Shown: positions 35,579-47,448 of the stretch, in pieces
Layout of the letters: every line of letters starts with the position of its first letter
How positions within the stretch are numbered: the first letter of the stretch is position 1
Origin: Lingula anatina
Taxonomy: Eukaryota > Brachiopoda > Lingulata > Lingulida > Lingulidae
Direction: 5' to 3'
Assembly: GCF_001039355.2 (NCBI RefSeq)
Contig: NW_019776179.1
Location: 14,764 to 76,763, forward strand
DNA length: 62,000 nt
Position numbers and translations under genes: made by a program
Notes under the pieces: generated by a model
Database searches by the model: none
What the model saw: only the letters and a program-made list of their open reading frames with translations
Told to the model about the DNA's origin: nothing

Positions 35579-36097
35579 NNNNNNNNNNNNNNNNNNNNNN
35601 NNNNNNNNNNNNNNNNNNNNNNNNNNNNNNNNNNNNNNNNNNNNNNNNNNNNNNNNNNNNNNNNNNNNNNNNNNNNNNNNNNNNNNNNNNNNNNNNNNNN
35701 NNNNNNNNNNNNNNNNNNNNNNNNNNNNNNNNNNNNNNNNNNNNNNNNNNNNNNNNNNNNNNNNNNNNNNNNNNNNNNNNNNNNNNNNNNNNNNNNNNNN
35801 NNNNNNNNNNNNNNNNNNNNNNNNNNNNNNNNNNNNNNNNNNNNNNNNNNNNNNNNNNNNNNNNNNNNNNNNNNNNNNNNNNNNNNNNNNNNNNNNNNNN
35901 NNNNNNNNNNNNNNNNNNNNNNNNNNNNNNNNNNNNNNNNNNNNNNNNNNNNNNNNNNNNNNNNNNNNNNNNNNNNNNNNNNNNNNNNNNNNNNNNNNNN
36001 NNNNNNNNNNNNNNNNNNNNNNNNNNNNNNNNNNNNNNNNNNNNNNNNNNNNNNNNNNNNNNNNNNNNNNNNNNNNNNNNNNNNNNNNNNNNNNNNN
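35579..36097. other. Assembly gap (run of N)
   Basis: 519 undetermined bases. Any open frame across it is meaningless. Its true length is unknown. Confidence 1.
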
Positions 36098-36225
36098 ACA
36101 AAAAAAAAAAAAAAACAAAAAAAAAAAAAAAAAAAAAAAAAAAACTTGAGTCAGTTCCAGTGGCTAACAGCTTTGTTACCAACGTAACATGGACACATGC
36201 ACACATCCTATAGCCAGGGAACTAA

Positions 36226-36230
<5 letters not shown>

Positions 36231-36271
<41 letters not shown>
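36231..36271. repeat. (GT)n microsatellite
   Basis: About 20 uninterrupted GT units inside the family D element. Confidence 0.95.
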
Positions 36272-36274
<3 letters not shown>

Positions 36275-36480
36275 ACGGGATCTGATCTAAACCATTAAGG
36301 AAATACGTCTTTTCAATTTTCTCTATAACCTGGATTGGCTTATATCGGAAAAAAAATCCAATGTGGACAGTGCATCAGTAATACAACTTTTTTTTCTTTT
36401 TTCTAAAGCAGGGTCGATTTCCCTCGGTTCATATTAGGCTAAGATTTCGGATCTAAATGTTTAGACTAATTTTGGTGTTA

Positions 36481-36482
<2 letters not shown>

Positions 36483-36525
<43 letters not shown>
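36483..36525. repeat. Poly-T run of 43 bases
   Basis: Uninterrupted T run. No adjoining retroposon body is recognised. Confidence 0.95.
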
Positions 36526-36526
<1 letters not shown>

Positions 36527-37063
36527 GAAATCAAACCTTATAATATTCCCGCAAAGTCGTGATTTTTAGTCGACTAAAGTCACGATCAACCTACAAGTTA
36601 GCCTACGACTTTCTATTTCTATCCAGCTCGTGTTTTTCAAAATTAAGGATGACTTGTTAGAATTTGATTGATTTTAAGAATAGTCACTGATTGATTCTAA
36701 GAATAGTGCTGACCATGGTTCAAAAGTCCCTTTTATTACGTCTCACCTTTCATCGACCACTTAACATGTCAATTACTGTAGCATATGGTAATTTAGCCAT
36801 TATTGTCTGTTCTAAAATATTCATTGTCTGTAATCCGGCGGTGATGGGTAAAATTGAATGAAATCTATTGCTTGGTGGGTACATGTATTAATTAGGACAA
36901 GCTTAAGTGGCGTGTAATTCAATCGAAAGGCGTTTGAACGTAATAAGCTTGCGACCGAAAGCGCATTAATTAATGTATTTTATCGGAATGGCGATAAAAT
37001 GTGATATCGGGAAGTTTGCAGCGATGCCGCCATCACCATCATCATATGTTTGGCTGCAAGGCA

Positions 37064-37600
37064 CACAAAGTCATTAGATGATAATTTGCTTTGATTGATG
37101 TAAAATGTCTTTCTGTAATACGAGTACAAATAGAAAGTTGTCATCAGTTCTGCTAGGTTTAATCAAGTTTGTGGATATTTTCTTTTCAAGTGCGCCTGCT
37201 CATCAAAAAAGTGTTTTTGATTCGTTTGAAATGATTTTATTTGGACTGAATCAAGAGGGGATTCTCAATTAATTGAGCTTCATAAGTTTGAGACAGGCTG
37301 GGCGTATTAATGGGAATGTGATGAAATGAGAATTGTCCTCACCTTAGTCGTTATAGGTATTGCTCCAATTATATAGCGTACATCATCGTTAGAAACTGAT
37401 TTACTTTGATCGATGTTCTAAATTAAAATGTCATTGTGTAATATGGCTACGAAGAGAACGACTCTTTCAGTTTTGCAATGCACAGTCACTGGTGTACTGA
37501 GAGGTATGATATATTTACCTTTAAGAAAATTCTATTCATTCGAAATTGAGGAATGTTTTAGGTTGAACCAAGAGGGTTGTCATTCTTTATTTATCTATTT
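37064..37600. repeat. Diverged local duplication of complex non-coding sequence
   Basis: The segment at about 37070-37270 and the one at about 37390-37595 share an ordered series of words: CTTTGATNGATGT, AAAATGTCNTTNTGTAATA, TCAGTTNTGC, ATTCGNNTGA-like, then GAANCAAGAGGG followed by ATTCT. Small insertions separate them. The repeat distance is about 310-330 bp. No frame is open through both copies, so the signal is non-coding. Retention of ordered blocks in diverged copies suggests either an old duplication or functional constraint. Confidence 0.5.
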
Positions 37601-39965
37601 TGTAAGAATCCAAGGCCCGAGGAAAGAATAAGTAAAATTGAGCCAAATTATTCACATAATACGGAAATATTTCTCAGTTTTGTAGATAGTTCTACTCAAG
37701 ACCCAACACCACTCTCAGCCACTTTATATTTGCTGGGCTACTGCAGATTTGTAAGTTTAGTAAGCTGCACATTTACAGTGAACGATGATTCTGCATGTTG
37801 GCAATAAATACTCAGTTATAATGATCTTTTCACGTCTTGCGGTAAAATATTCTGTCGCACAGTTTTGACAGGTACTAACATGTGATGACGCTACGAGAGG
37901 GATTGGGGGGGGGGGGTTACTCCCTTTCTCAAATTTTTCCCGACAGTTTGGATCCAATGTAAATTAATCCAATTGACTTTGTTTCGTGGGGGGCTCCGTT
38001 TATTAGGTTGATAAGCTAGTGTGCACTCGTTTTATATACTTTTTGAGTTATTACAGAATGCAAAAAACAACGCGAAAGTTCTTAATGCATCCTATGCATC
38101 ACATTTACATCGGGAAAGGTTTTTGTTTGCACCATTGTGGTTGAATTTCATCAACTCTATTAAGGGAAAGAACGATTACCCCACGCGACCTTATGTGAAT
38201 TTAATCTATTTAAAAGGTTGATAGTTTATTATACTTACAGCCTTGGGGAGCAATTATATTAGATGAAACGCAGCTCATTCAATTTCCGATTCCGTATTGA
38301 TTGGCAATATAATAGGCATTAGCTTTTCTTATCTAAAATGCGATTTTTTTTTTCATGAGGCAGTAAGGCTATGTGTGTGTGTGTGTGTGTGTGTGCGTGC
38401 GCGCTAGTCCATGATTGTGTTGGGTGTCACTGCAACGCCTACAATAACAAGTCAGTCGAAGAGAGAAGCGATAAGCAGCCTAAATACGAGAGCTCTCCCA
38501 AAACCGCAATTTTACATGAGATACATTGAATCCGCCCTACCGGAAATATATATTTTTAATTTTTAAGATAGATAAGAACAAAACAATATGTGCAAAGCAA
38601 ATAGGTTCATATTTCTTTTATCAGTGGATGTGCAAAAGAAAGGAGCCTGCAACGAAAGTTTTACATGGACATACATGTTTCGTCCAGCTCACTGGTTGTG
38701 TAAAATTGCATTAGTTGTTACAGAGGCGATTGTGTCGTCTCACCTACAGCAATTATACAATGGCACACAATCAAGCACAATATTTGATGTACCAAGTGTA
38801 CAGATAGGCGCAAAAGTTCGTGCACTTGTATGCCAAGTTAACTTCAGCTGTGGGAGGATTCGATTTTTTTAACTTTTAAAAATGAACTAAAGAAGTCTGC
38901 ATAGAAAATAAGTAAAGCGAGACAGGAGCATAAAGAAATTATTCCCGCGACATTAAGAAAAGAGAAAAAGGGTTATTGATTTTGTTTCATTTATCACTGC
39001 ATATCGTATATGTATTCAGTGATGGTGTACTGCTGTGGCAAAGTGAACTATGTTTAAAACTTCAAGTTTACTTGCATATTTCTTTAAGTGTACAGGCATA
39101 TTTATAAAGCTAGTCGCAATTATTCAGAAAGCATATATATACTGCATAACTTATAAAACAACATGCATGAAACGGCAACATTTCGTGTTTCGTGTCAGAA
39201 ACAGTTATAGTTTGCTTCTCATATCTGACAGGTCATATCTTTTCATGACAACATAGTTGAACTGTTTATTTTTCACGTTGGCTCTTCTGGGATCTCTTCC
39301 ATTAGAGATATAGAGAAAATGGTTCAGAGAGAGAGAGAGAGGAGAGATGATTCTGTATCTGAAATCAAGTTTTCATATTTAAGGATATAATTCCGGTTTT
39401 TGCCGAACCTTTGGGTCCTATCATTTATCCGCTACCACACCAAACGCTATAACAGATTAGGACGCTCACCATTAATTTATCCCAACAAAACATTGGGGAA
39501 ATCGCAGAATTCTTTCCGTAGTAATCACAGAAAATACACTTCTGTTAATATCAGTCATTCAGGCACGGGTAGACATTGGAATAATACAGACCTACAAAGG
39601 CCTCCACTCGGACCACTGACGTATTGATTCGAGCTCTTCTCTCTGGCTGAAATGGACGTCCCATCCATCTTCTCTGCTGCGAGATGCACCTACTTTATTA
39701 CGTGTGATTTCTCAATCGAAACGCTTCTAAGTAACTCCCTCCATTTTTACATGTCTCTCGGCGTGCAGGGAAAGCGATTTATGTGTAAGAAGAAATTGCC
39801 TGGCTTCGTATGGTATCTCCACGTACAGGAGAGAGTGATAGGGCAAACGATGTCTCTTCTGAATACGGAGAAAGTATAATACTTCAGATCGAGTGATTTT
39901 CATTGTAACGGTGTCGATCGTGTGATAAAACATTTATCTTGTTGAGTTGGGAGCATTTTAAGCTG

Positions 39966-40033
39966 ATGTGTGTGTGTGTGTGTGTGTGCGCGTGTGCTTG
40001 TGTGCGTGTGTCCTCTTGTGTGTATTTGTGCAT

Positions 40034-40064
<31 letters not shown>
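39966..40064. repeat. Compound (GT)n and poly-G tract
   Basis: GT repeats with GC/CT interruptions at 39966-40047, followed by a G run to about 40064. Confidence 0.9.
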
Positions 40065-40065
<1 letters not shown>

Positions 40066-40116
40066 GTGACCAGACAGTATTTCAAGGGTAAGCAAAATCT
40101 CTGTGGTTAGTGCATA

Positions 40117-40140
40117 CATGGACATAATATTATGTCCATG
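40117..40140. repeat. Perfect 24-bp palindrome between 7-bp direct repeats
   Basis: The 12-base half CATGGACATAAT is followed at once by its exact reverse complement. GTGCATA lies on both sides (40110-40116 and 40141-40147). This looks like a minute insertion with target duplication, or a transposon footprint. Confidence 0.8.
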
Positions 40141-40471
40141 GTGCATATTATGTTTGCCTTGGGTTTCAATTACTTCAAACATAAAATAAAACCGCCAAGC
40201 TGATGCTACAATGGTAAGAAATTAAGGAATGTTTCCAACTTAATTGCCTTTGCTAAAGTGAATGCATTAATCATGAATATTTTTTATTATTTTTTATTTT
40301 TATTTAATTCGTTTCTTTTTATTTATTTTCTTAAAGCTTGCCCTCGATCTTTGTCTCGCACAGTGCTTTTAGTAATTTTCAGTGATTTCATCGATTTCTC
40401 CCCACAATATAATCAGTGCGCGTAATGCACAGTCCTTACGTATTCAGACCTGTTCTAATAGACCACCAGTT

Positions 40472-41022
40472 CAGGTCTACCCAACTACCAGACTCGGCAC
40501 CTAAGGATCCTGAATTAACCGGTATATCGTACCACACTACCCGTTTTCAAGGTGTGTGTCAGATCGCATTTCGGAGTATCAGCCAGAACACCGACAGGAT
40601 GAGCCCTGGCATGCTCGGCTGTCACCTTGATTGGATAGTAAACGATAGTCGTAAAATCGCTATATGATTTTAAAACCGGGTGCATAAATTTGAAAGCCAC
40701 CTAGATGAACCTTAGATTGCCACATTAATCTAATACAATGCAAAAAAGCCCTATCAAAAGTGGTTAAAACATTCAAACCGAATGTCGTAAAGTCCCCATA
40801 TATCCCCATAGAGACAATAAAATAGAGTACTCTAAAGTAAGAGTACAGTTTAAGGTTGTTCAGCCGAGCGTGGATGAGCCCGCAGTCGTGCTACAAAATT
40901 TGTTCTCGGGTATGATACTCCGAAATGCGATCTGACACACACCTTGAAAACGGGTAGAGTGGTCCGATATACCGGTTAATTCAGGATCCTTAGGTGCTGA
41001 GTCTGGTAGTTGGGTAGGCCTG
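40472..41022. mobile_element. Short inverted-repeat transposon, family A copy 2, with 5-bp target duplication
   Basis: A 551-bp element starting CAGGTCTACCCAACTACCAG and ending in the reverse complement of the family start. The terminal inverted repeats are about 110 bp (through GGTGTGTGTCAGATCGCATT and its complement). The inner 330 bp differs from the copy at 5266-5583. Flanked by CAGTT at 40467-40471 and 41023-41027. There is no transposase, so it is non-autonomous. Confidence 0.85.
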
Positions 41023-42182
41023 CAGTTAATCCAATCATATTGCCGCTGAAAAACGTCTCTTCGTGTAAACTTAATATACACTAACAGACTGTGGAGTTGA
41101 TTGCGTTTCAGAATTGATTGTTTCCTTTTTCCCTTTTTTTTTCATTTTTTCTTCTCAGTCAAGAAGCCAGTACATATTTGTCAACCAAGAAGTGTAATTT
41201 ACTTTTTGGTCGCTGCGACTCATTTTTAAACGCCTTTTCATTCTTAGGCGATCTATTGTGGCGCTCAGATTCCACCTAGCGCTTCTGGATCAAGTAAGGA
41301 CTCTGCTTCCTGATCTTCATCGCAACCTCTGTGTTATATGGCACCAAAAACATTTTATCTTGGTGGTTTACCTTCAAGGTTTAGAAGAATTTTCAACAAA
41401 ATATCGAAGAGACTGAATCTTTGCATGACTTTTTCTTTTTTTTTTCTCTTTTTTTTACATTTCCGCCTTATTCTCTTCTTCTGTTGCAAGTTGACTCCGG
41501 TTAGTTACTAGTTCACAGCCGCGGAGAAAGTGATTTCGTACGAATAAAATAGTAGATGGGTGAGCTTATTAAGCATGTATGATATACAGTCTAGAACACT
41601 ATCAGAGTGATTTGGGTATGTTCCATTTATACTTGCATATAGTATGTAGACTTAATAGGAATTCGTTCATAAGTGTGATTAGTTCTATCACCCCTGAATT
41701 TTTAGCGAGAGAATTATACGTAATCAATATCGGTAGAGATAGCAGTTATTTATTTTTTTCAAATTTACCCGTCAAGTCTTTCAGAAACGCACTTCCAGGA
41801 CCCTCAGAATTATTACAATATTCGGCAAAGCGCAGGCACTTAACAAAAAAATCTTTACAAAAAATACGCGCGTGCTTCTTAAAACATCGTAAAATACCAA
41901 GCAGATAAATGCCGTTTCGGTGAATAATGGCAAAGCTGTCTCTAACTTCTACTGAACTGTAGTCTAATTTCTACTCTCTTGGGCCGACACCTCAGTAATA
42001 TCACTGACGTTTATGTGACTAATCACAACGTATTTGCGGCAATATCTATGAAACCTAGAGGAATCCACTTTTAAGGACAAATATAGATCTTTGCAATAAT
42101 CAGAAACAGAGGTCAGCATTAAGATTCCTGGAAATTCAGTAAAGTTAGAGATGAGGCCTGATTGATAAATGTTACATAGGTG

Positions 42183-42183
<1 letters not shown>

Positions 42184-42222
<39 letters not shown>
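42184..42222. repeat. (TAA)n microsatellite
   Basis: About 13 uninterrupted AAT units. Confidence 0.95.
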
Positions 42223-42223
<1 letters not shown>

Positions 42224-43000
42224 GTAATCTATAAAATAGCAGCCCAGGTAGAGCAAACATTCCATGATAAAAAGATTATACATAATCTTTAAAATAAATG
42301 GACAGCATTTTAATAGCCAGTAAAAACATAAAATAAAGAGATAAGAGCTGTGAACATCAAACGCGTTCAAATATTAAATTGCCACACAATTGTGGGAAGC
42401 ACTATGTAGATTAACCTCGACACCTCGGTAAACAGTTAATTCCTTCTGCAAATACAGTGTTCGTTTCACCAGCACTATATAAGAGTACCGTTGCCAATAT
42501 AGATGAAGCTGGGGCCATTTCGTTGACACTGTCTGTGTCATTTTTATAATGGCTCTTATTTACACCATAACGGCTATATGATTGCAAGATCGCTTATTGG
42601 TAGTGCAATTCGTCCCAACCGCGGCGCGCCTCATCCCTGCAATCGTGTTCGGAGAAGCCCTTCGCTGCGGTTGCTATGATATTGTGCAGTATATGTACAA
42701 ATACTGGTAGGAGAGTGTACACATTGCTTCTGATCTGCTAGATTCTGCGGCAATGAGTTGCCTTGGCCTGTAATGCGAGAGCATGTTGTAAACGGGCCTT
42801 GTTAACATTGCTGCAGCGTTATTATTTAACCAAATGTGAGATACATTATTGCGTTTTTCACGCTTGTTGACCCCAAGGTGACCTTTGATTCAGCTGTTAG
42901 TCGTGGTTTGTCGATGCTGATGCTGGTATATTATGGCAAACATCGTGCCTCGAATTGGTGCTGCTTCGACGTACATGTAAATTAAGAATAAGGAAAAAGC

Positions 43001-43231
43001 CGCCGGCGTCGATTAAATCCACATATCCAATAGGAAAATCGGGTGGTTTTGCTTATCCACCTGTCGATTATAGAACAAAACACATTGGCTTCAAAGGGAA
43101 GTGCGACTGTATACAAAACACCTGGGCTTTTTTTATACGTGAGTGTAAATCTACGGCGAAACAGTATGCTAAGAGTACAGACGGAGCAACACTGTCGTAT
43201 TTAAGGACACCTGTGTATTATTTCATCAGTG
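43001..43231 (+). promoter_or_regulatory. Likely leader of first exon 1b
   Basis: Directly upstream of the ATG at 43232, with an in-frame TAA at 43202-43204. The preceding kilobase (from about 42600) has more CpG (for example CCGCGGCGCGCC near 42620) than the flanking intron, fitting an internal promoter. A different open frame (42955-43302) crosses it but has no splice or domain support. Confidence 0.35.
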
Positions 43232-43431
43232 ATGTCGGATTCAAGAAGCAGAGCGTTCACGTACGAAGGGGCCACCTTCAACGTTATCAAGTACCGCGAT
43301 AAACGCTCCGAGCAGAGGAAGAAAGCTTGCGGTTCACACATAGCGGCGCGAACCACCGCCTCCCTTCCGGCAAATCTCCAAACGCGAGGTATGAGCCATC
43401 CAGTCCATCAAACGGTCCGCTTGACTCGGAG
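43232..43431 (+). CDS. Alternative first exon 1b of the same large gene
   Basis: ATG opens 66 codons, then AG before a GAG|GTAGGG donor. The peptide starts M-S-D-S-R-S-R-A-F-T-Y-E-G-A-T-F, is strongly basic (Y-R-D-K-R-S-E-Q-R-K-K) and ends H-Q-T-V-R-L-T-R. There is no recognised domain. An equally good donor, CGAG|GTATGA, occurs 43 bases earlier but would leave phase 1. The later donor leaves phase 2, the same as exons 1a and 1c, and is preferred for that reason. The surroundings are CpG-rich compared with the intron. The reading frame and phase are seen; that it belongs to the same gene as 1a and 1c is inferred. Confidence 0.5.
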
Positions 43432-43646
43432 GTAGGGTTCTTTTGGCTGCACATACACAGCTATATACCTTATATTTAGTCTTATGCGGGTTTATACAGT
43501 GTCATGTTGTATAAGCTCACTCATTTCTATGATTTAATCCTGAAACATGTCTACCATTCCATTGTTCAACTGAATTCATATTTTATGACGAGCATGGTTA
43601 TCAGAGATGATTGCACAGGTTTCATTTTGTGCAGTTAAAATATGCA

Positions 43647-43760
43647 GTGTGTGTGTGTGTGTGTGTGTTTGTGTGCGCGCGGCGCGCGCGTGCGTGTGTG
43701 TTTGTACCTGTAGTATTTGTGCAGTATGTGTGTGTGCGTGCGTGTTCTGCGTGTGTGTGA
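43647..43760. repeat. Alternating GT/GC purine-pyrimidine tract
   Basis: (GT)n with a GCGCGCGGCGCGCGCG core and further GT/GC repeats, a Z-DNA-prone composition. It lies about 220 bp downstream of exon 1b. Confidence 0.9.
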
Positions 43761-44475
43761 GCTTGCACACATGTTCGTATGTGACTGTGTGTGCTTACAT
43801 GCAAACTTGCATGAAAGCCTGCCTGAGTTCGCATTTGTTAACTGCAGATCTTTCATTGACAAGATGCAACAAGTAAAGCAGAAATCCCACACGTGCATTA
43901 CCATAACGCCTCTAGAATGCGGCACGCGTCGCTGATCAGTCACAAAATCTTCCGGGGTACCTTTATGAATTATACCCTAATCTCATCTACGTACATGTAT
44001 CTAATTGCCAGTTACTACATATAAGCTAAAATTGAATAGCTGTGTCAATATGTTGACTACCCAAGCTTAAAACAAACCCAACGAACATCTAAGCTTACAA
44101 ATCCAATTATGTCTACCTGAATCTGATACTCTGTAATAAGTCAGGTAATTGGCGGAGCCTTTGTTTAAAGTGCTGAAGTAATTTGACTCTGCTTTAGCAA
44201 ATAGCAATTAGTGTCCGCTACATACACACGCAAGCTGGCCATATTGAAGTTTGTGTGAATAAGTGTTCTATTACTGGAGTTAGTCGGGATCTGTGTACCA
44301 TGTAAATTGTGTTTAAAAAAGAAACGCAGTTAAAACAAATTAATCAATTTACTGAAAATGGGACTGCAGGTTTATTATGTTGTTTTGAATGCACGCATGC
44401 CCGAAAAGTGTTCTCTTTGTATCTAGTTGTGAGGTCAAGTCTCCTTTGGTCAGTAGCTTCACAAATGCATCTCCT

Positions 44476-44512
44476 TCCCCCCCCCCCCCCCCCCCACACA
44501 CACACATGCACA
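44476..44512. repeat. Poly-C run followed by (CA)n
   Basis: About 17 C then several CA units. Confidence 0.9.
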
Positions 44513-45826
44513 CCCACACATTCTTGCTATTTTTGATCCTACTCCTTTCTAGCTAACTCAATCTCCTCGTGTTGCACGTTTACACCAACATTTGATTTAA
44601 TCTGGTAAAACTCAAATTGATGTACTGGTAAAATTCTTTATGCTGGTTTTTGTAAAAAAAAAAAAGATCTAAATGTAATTGGCAAATGCCACTGAAGAGA
44701 GGTTTATTTTATAACTACATAGTGTAGTGGGTTTCCCTTGAGCCACTTGAATCGTCTACCATGTTGAAAAGTAAATTGGGACTGTTTGGTCGATGCCAAG
44801 AACAGTTTTTCTGTGAGTGTACTTTATCCTTTTAACACTGATTCATTTATAGGTACGCCTTATTCTGTTTTTCTTTCATTCTGACAATGGCCGTTCGTAA
44901 TGGCAATTTGATATGTTGTTTGAGAAAGGATAATGACGCCTTATTCCGATGACACTTGTGATGTTAATGTGATTATTTCAAAGGAAATTACTTTGAATTT
45001 TGTGAAGTGCAAATGTAGGTCACCCCGCATAAACCAGAAGAATAGGAAACACCATAGCTTTACTGCATTAGTCTGGTTTCGTGGTTTAGCATGCAGTAAG
45101 ATGCACCGGTGTTAAAATGTTTATTCACAGTTGTATTTACGTGCATCGACAAAGTGCCAGAACTCATTTCAACCTTGACTGTAAGCTGGTTGAACTGATT
45201 TGTTGTTCGCCGGGGTGTCCATCGATTAACTCCAGCATTGGTCTCGACGCCTGTGTATGTCTTACCAGCAAAACAATATTTAAAATAATTGTGCTTCTCT
45301 GTAAACCGACGGGTTGTTTATTGATTGAAAGCTACAAACAAAATGTTTTATCCATAACTTTACAAATCCAGCGACGAAACAATATCCAAAGGGTCGCGAC
45401 ACATTTCAACTGCTTTGTATTGCGGTTAGTTCCTTTTATCGATAAAAAGGCGGTGTCATAACCTCTCGCTATTTGCGTCGTACTGTGATACGCATGTACA
45501 TCACGTTGCGGCTTCTTTCATTGTTGCCTTTTATTGATGGGCATTATTCTTCCGAGGGCGTTCGATTTTACTTTTAAGCAAAATGACTTTTGATCTTTAT
45601 TTACATAGTTATGTACCTAGCTTGGTAGCAATAGCAAAGGAAGATTTGTCGAGGATTAAGCTGTTGAAATTTGTATTGGCTAATTTGCAAACCAGCAGGT
45701 GTGTTTGTTTCTCAGTAGGCAAGTAATATATGCACGTCGATAGAGATATTATTGTCTGTTTGAATGGCTTTTTGCTTATGTCTATTTGTACTGGTAGGCT
45801 ACTGGTACTCGGGTAGAATACTCGCT

Positions 45827-45831
<5 letters not shown>

Positions 45832-45864
<33 letters not shown>
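45832..45864. repeat. (CA)n microsatellite
   Basis: About 16 uninterrupted CA units. Confidence 0.95.
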
Positions 45865-45867
<3 letters not shown>

Positions 45868-47448
45868 TCACGCAAGCACACAAGTACCGGTAGATAAAAT
45901 AATTTCTTCTGTTATAAAATGTTGTATTTTATGTCAAATATTCTGAACCGTTCCACTTTACTGAAAACCTCGTCAGAATTGCTCCAAACGTTTCCACAAA
46001 TAGAATGCACCCTAATAGAGAAAATAGCCTTGGACGTTGATGCCATGTTATGGCAATATAGCCTCAGAGAAGTTATGTATCGACGAAGCAGCATAGAAAA
46101 TAGAATAACAGCCATAACAATAATAAGTAGTCCAAAGACAAATAAGTGAATACTGAATAAATGAAGTCTCGGAGAGCATTATTTCAAAACTAATTAAAGC
46201 TAGGCGACTCGTCCCTGAATGTATTTTAATGAAACCCGTTCCCTTCTGAGTACCTATTGTAAAGCGCCTTTATTAATGTACTGGTACTTGGTATACAAGC
46301 AAGCCAAAATACGATCTCAGCGGCAGAAATGCAATAATATTAAACAAAACCTATCTCATACGCAATAACGAGTGCAAAGCACATACTTAGCCATCGTAGG
46401 CTATAAGGTTTGACGAGAAAGACCGCCGTTAATTAAATATACATGATATATCGGTGGTGAGTTTATTTACATGTAGGTACTTATGCACTGTGGAGTAAGG
46501 GCTTTTGTAAGTGCATGGTGGCAAGAAAACCGCGGATCGGGAGTGCTGCGGTTGTGGTGGCATCGTTAGCCCGATATACCGCGGTTATAAGGTCAACATC
46601 GGTGAAAACGTTCACATTCTAGGTAATCTAAGAACTTAATGGTAAGATCAGTTTACAGCACGGACGTCCTGAATTTTAGGTCACATTTCACTTCGTTTTA
46701 CCTCGTTAAAGTCTCGAATAGTGTTCTATGTTGGCTTGAATTTAAAGAATATCTATATCATTTACGATTTAAATTTACACATTTTAAAAAATATTTCAAA
46801 CATTCATTTTTTCCTGGATCTACTTGACTATGAGATAGTTGCTAGTAATATCAAAGGAAATCAGGAAATTCTAAAGACGATAGCCTTCCCTTCTTTTTAT
46901 ATACACAAACAAATATATATATGGCAAATTGTTTGCCCTGCTTTCTGGAGTAGTTTTGAAGGTGACTTTTCTTTCGATCAAATCCCAAACCATTGTCTTG
47001 ACCTTCTGTAGTCAGGGTGGTATTCACATCACTGGCTACCGGAAGGTTAAAAGTACAAAATTAATGGAAGAAAAATAACACGTTCTATTCAGAACTAACC
47101 AGCTTAATCGAGTCTCTCTATACATTAGTGAGGAACGCCTGGCAGTTCTATGAAAACAGAGTGCTTTGAACACATATTCTATTTCCTCATGTGTTTGGGT
47201 GCAGGTGTCTTCACTGCCGTACTTTATCTTATGTGTGCTTTAATTTTTTTAGATATTATTTAATGAAATAGTATTATTTAACTATATCGCCGACATTGAC
47301 TATACACATAGTATTTATAAATTGAGCTTAGCTCTAGGCAAAAACATCAGAATGTCAGAAGCGATATGTAGACTATGTATTTCTCTTTCATCAGTTTTAT
47401 TCTATATTTATGTTTTCTTTGGATCGAGAGTTCTGGGGTACATGGCAC

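Larger units (their letters stand above)
35561..36285. mobile_element. Near-palindromic A/T-tract element, family D copy 1, interrupted by the assembly gap
   Basis: The left end CTGGTCCCAGTTTCACAAAA runs straight into the N gap. After the gap come a long A tract, CTTGAGTCAGTTCCAGTGGCTAA, then GTTACCAACGTAACATGG, then TAGCCAGGGAACTAACTTTT, a (GT)n tract and ACGGGATCTG. This is the order seen, in the opposite orientation, in the copy at 47449-47667. A 12-bp direct repeat TCTAAACCATTA occurs at 35540-35551 and 36286-36297, just outside. Hairpin-prone arms with homopolymers would explain why assembly failed here. Confidence 0.6.
23991..43000 (+). other. Long intron between first exons 1a and 1b
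   Basis: About 19 kb with no exon I can support. It contains (CT)n at 24595-24622, (TA)n at 25838-25856, family C transposon at 27621-27789, (GA)n at 28802-28843, the 36-bp minisatellite at about 29560-29945, family B transposon at 32375-32543, the gapped element at 35561-36285, poly-T at 36483-36525, the duplicated non-coding segment at 37064-37600, a palindrome at 40117-40140, family A transposon at 40472-41022 and (TAA)n at 42184-42222. Open frames such as 30991-31398 (minus) are of a length expected by chance. Confidence 0.55.

Noticed and set aside
35549-36206. Long minus-strand open frames of about 190-210 codons
   Set aside because: They consist of the N gap and homopolymers.
41151-41183. 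33-nt stretch after a long pyrimidine tract and CTCAG, phase-preserving, followed by GTGTAA
   Set aside because: The donor is weak and a 33-nt open stretch carries no weight.
43576-43943. Overlapping open frames rich in T-H or V-C repeats
   Set aside because: Translations of the GT/GC microsatellite; the same applies to similar frames at 10000, 13300, 25600, 34700, 40000 and 55000.
46443-46455. ATG plus three codons ending TG before a GTGAGT donor, the right phase for a further alternative first exon
   Set aside because: Far too short to distinguish from chance.
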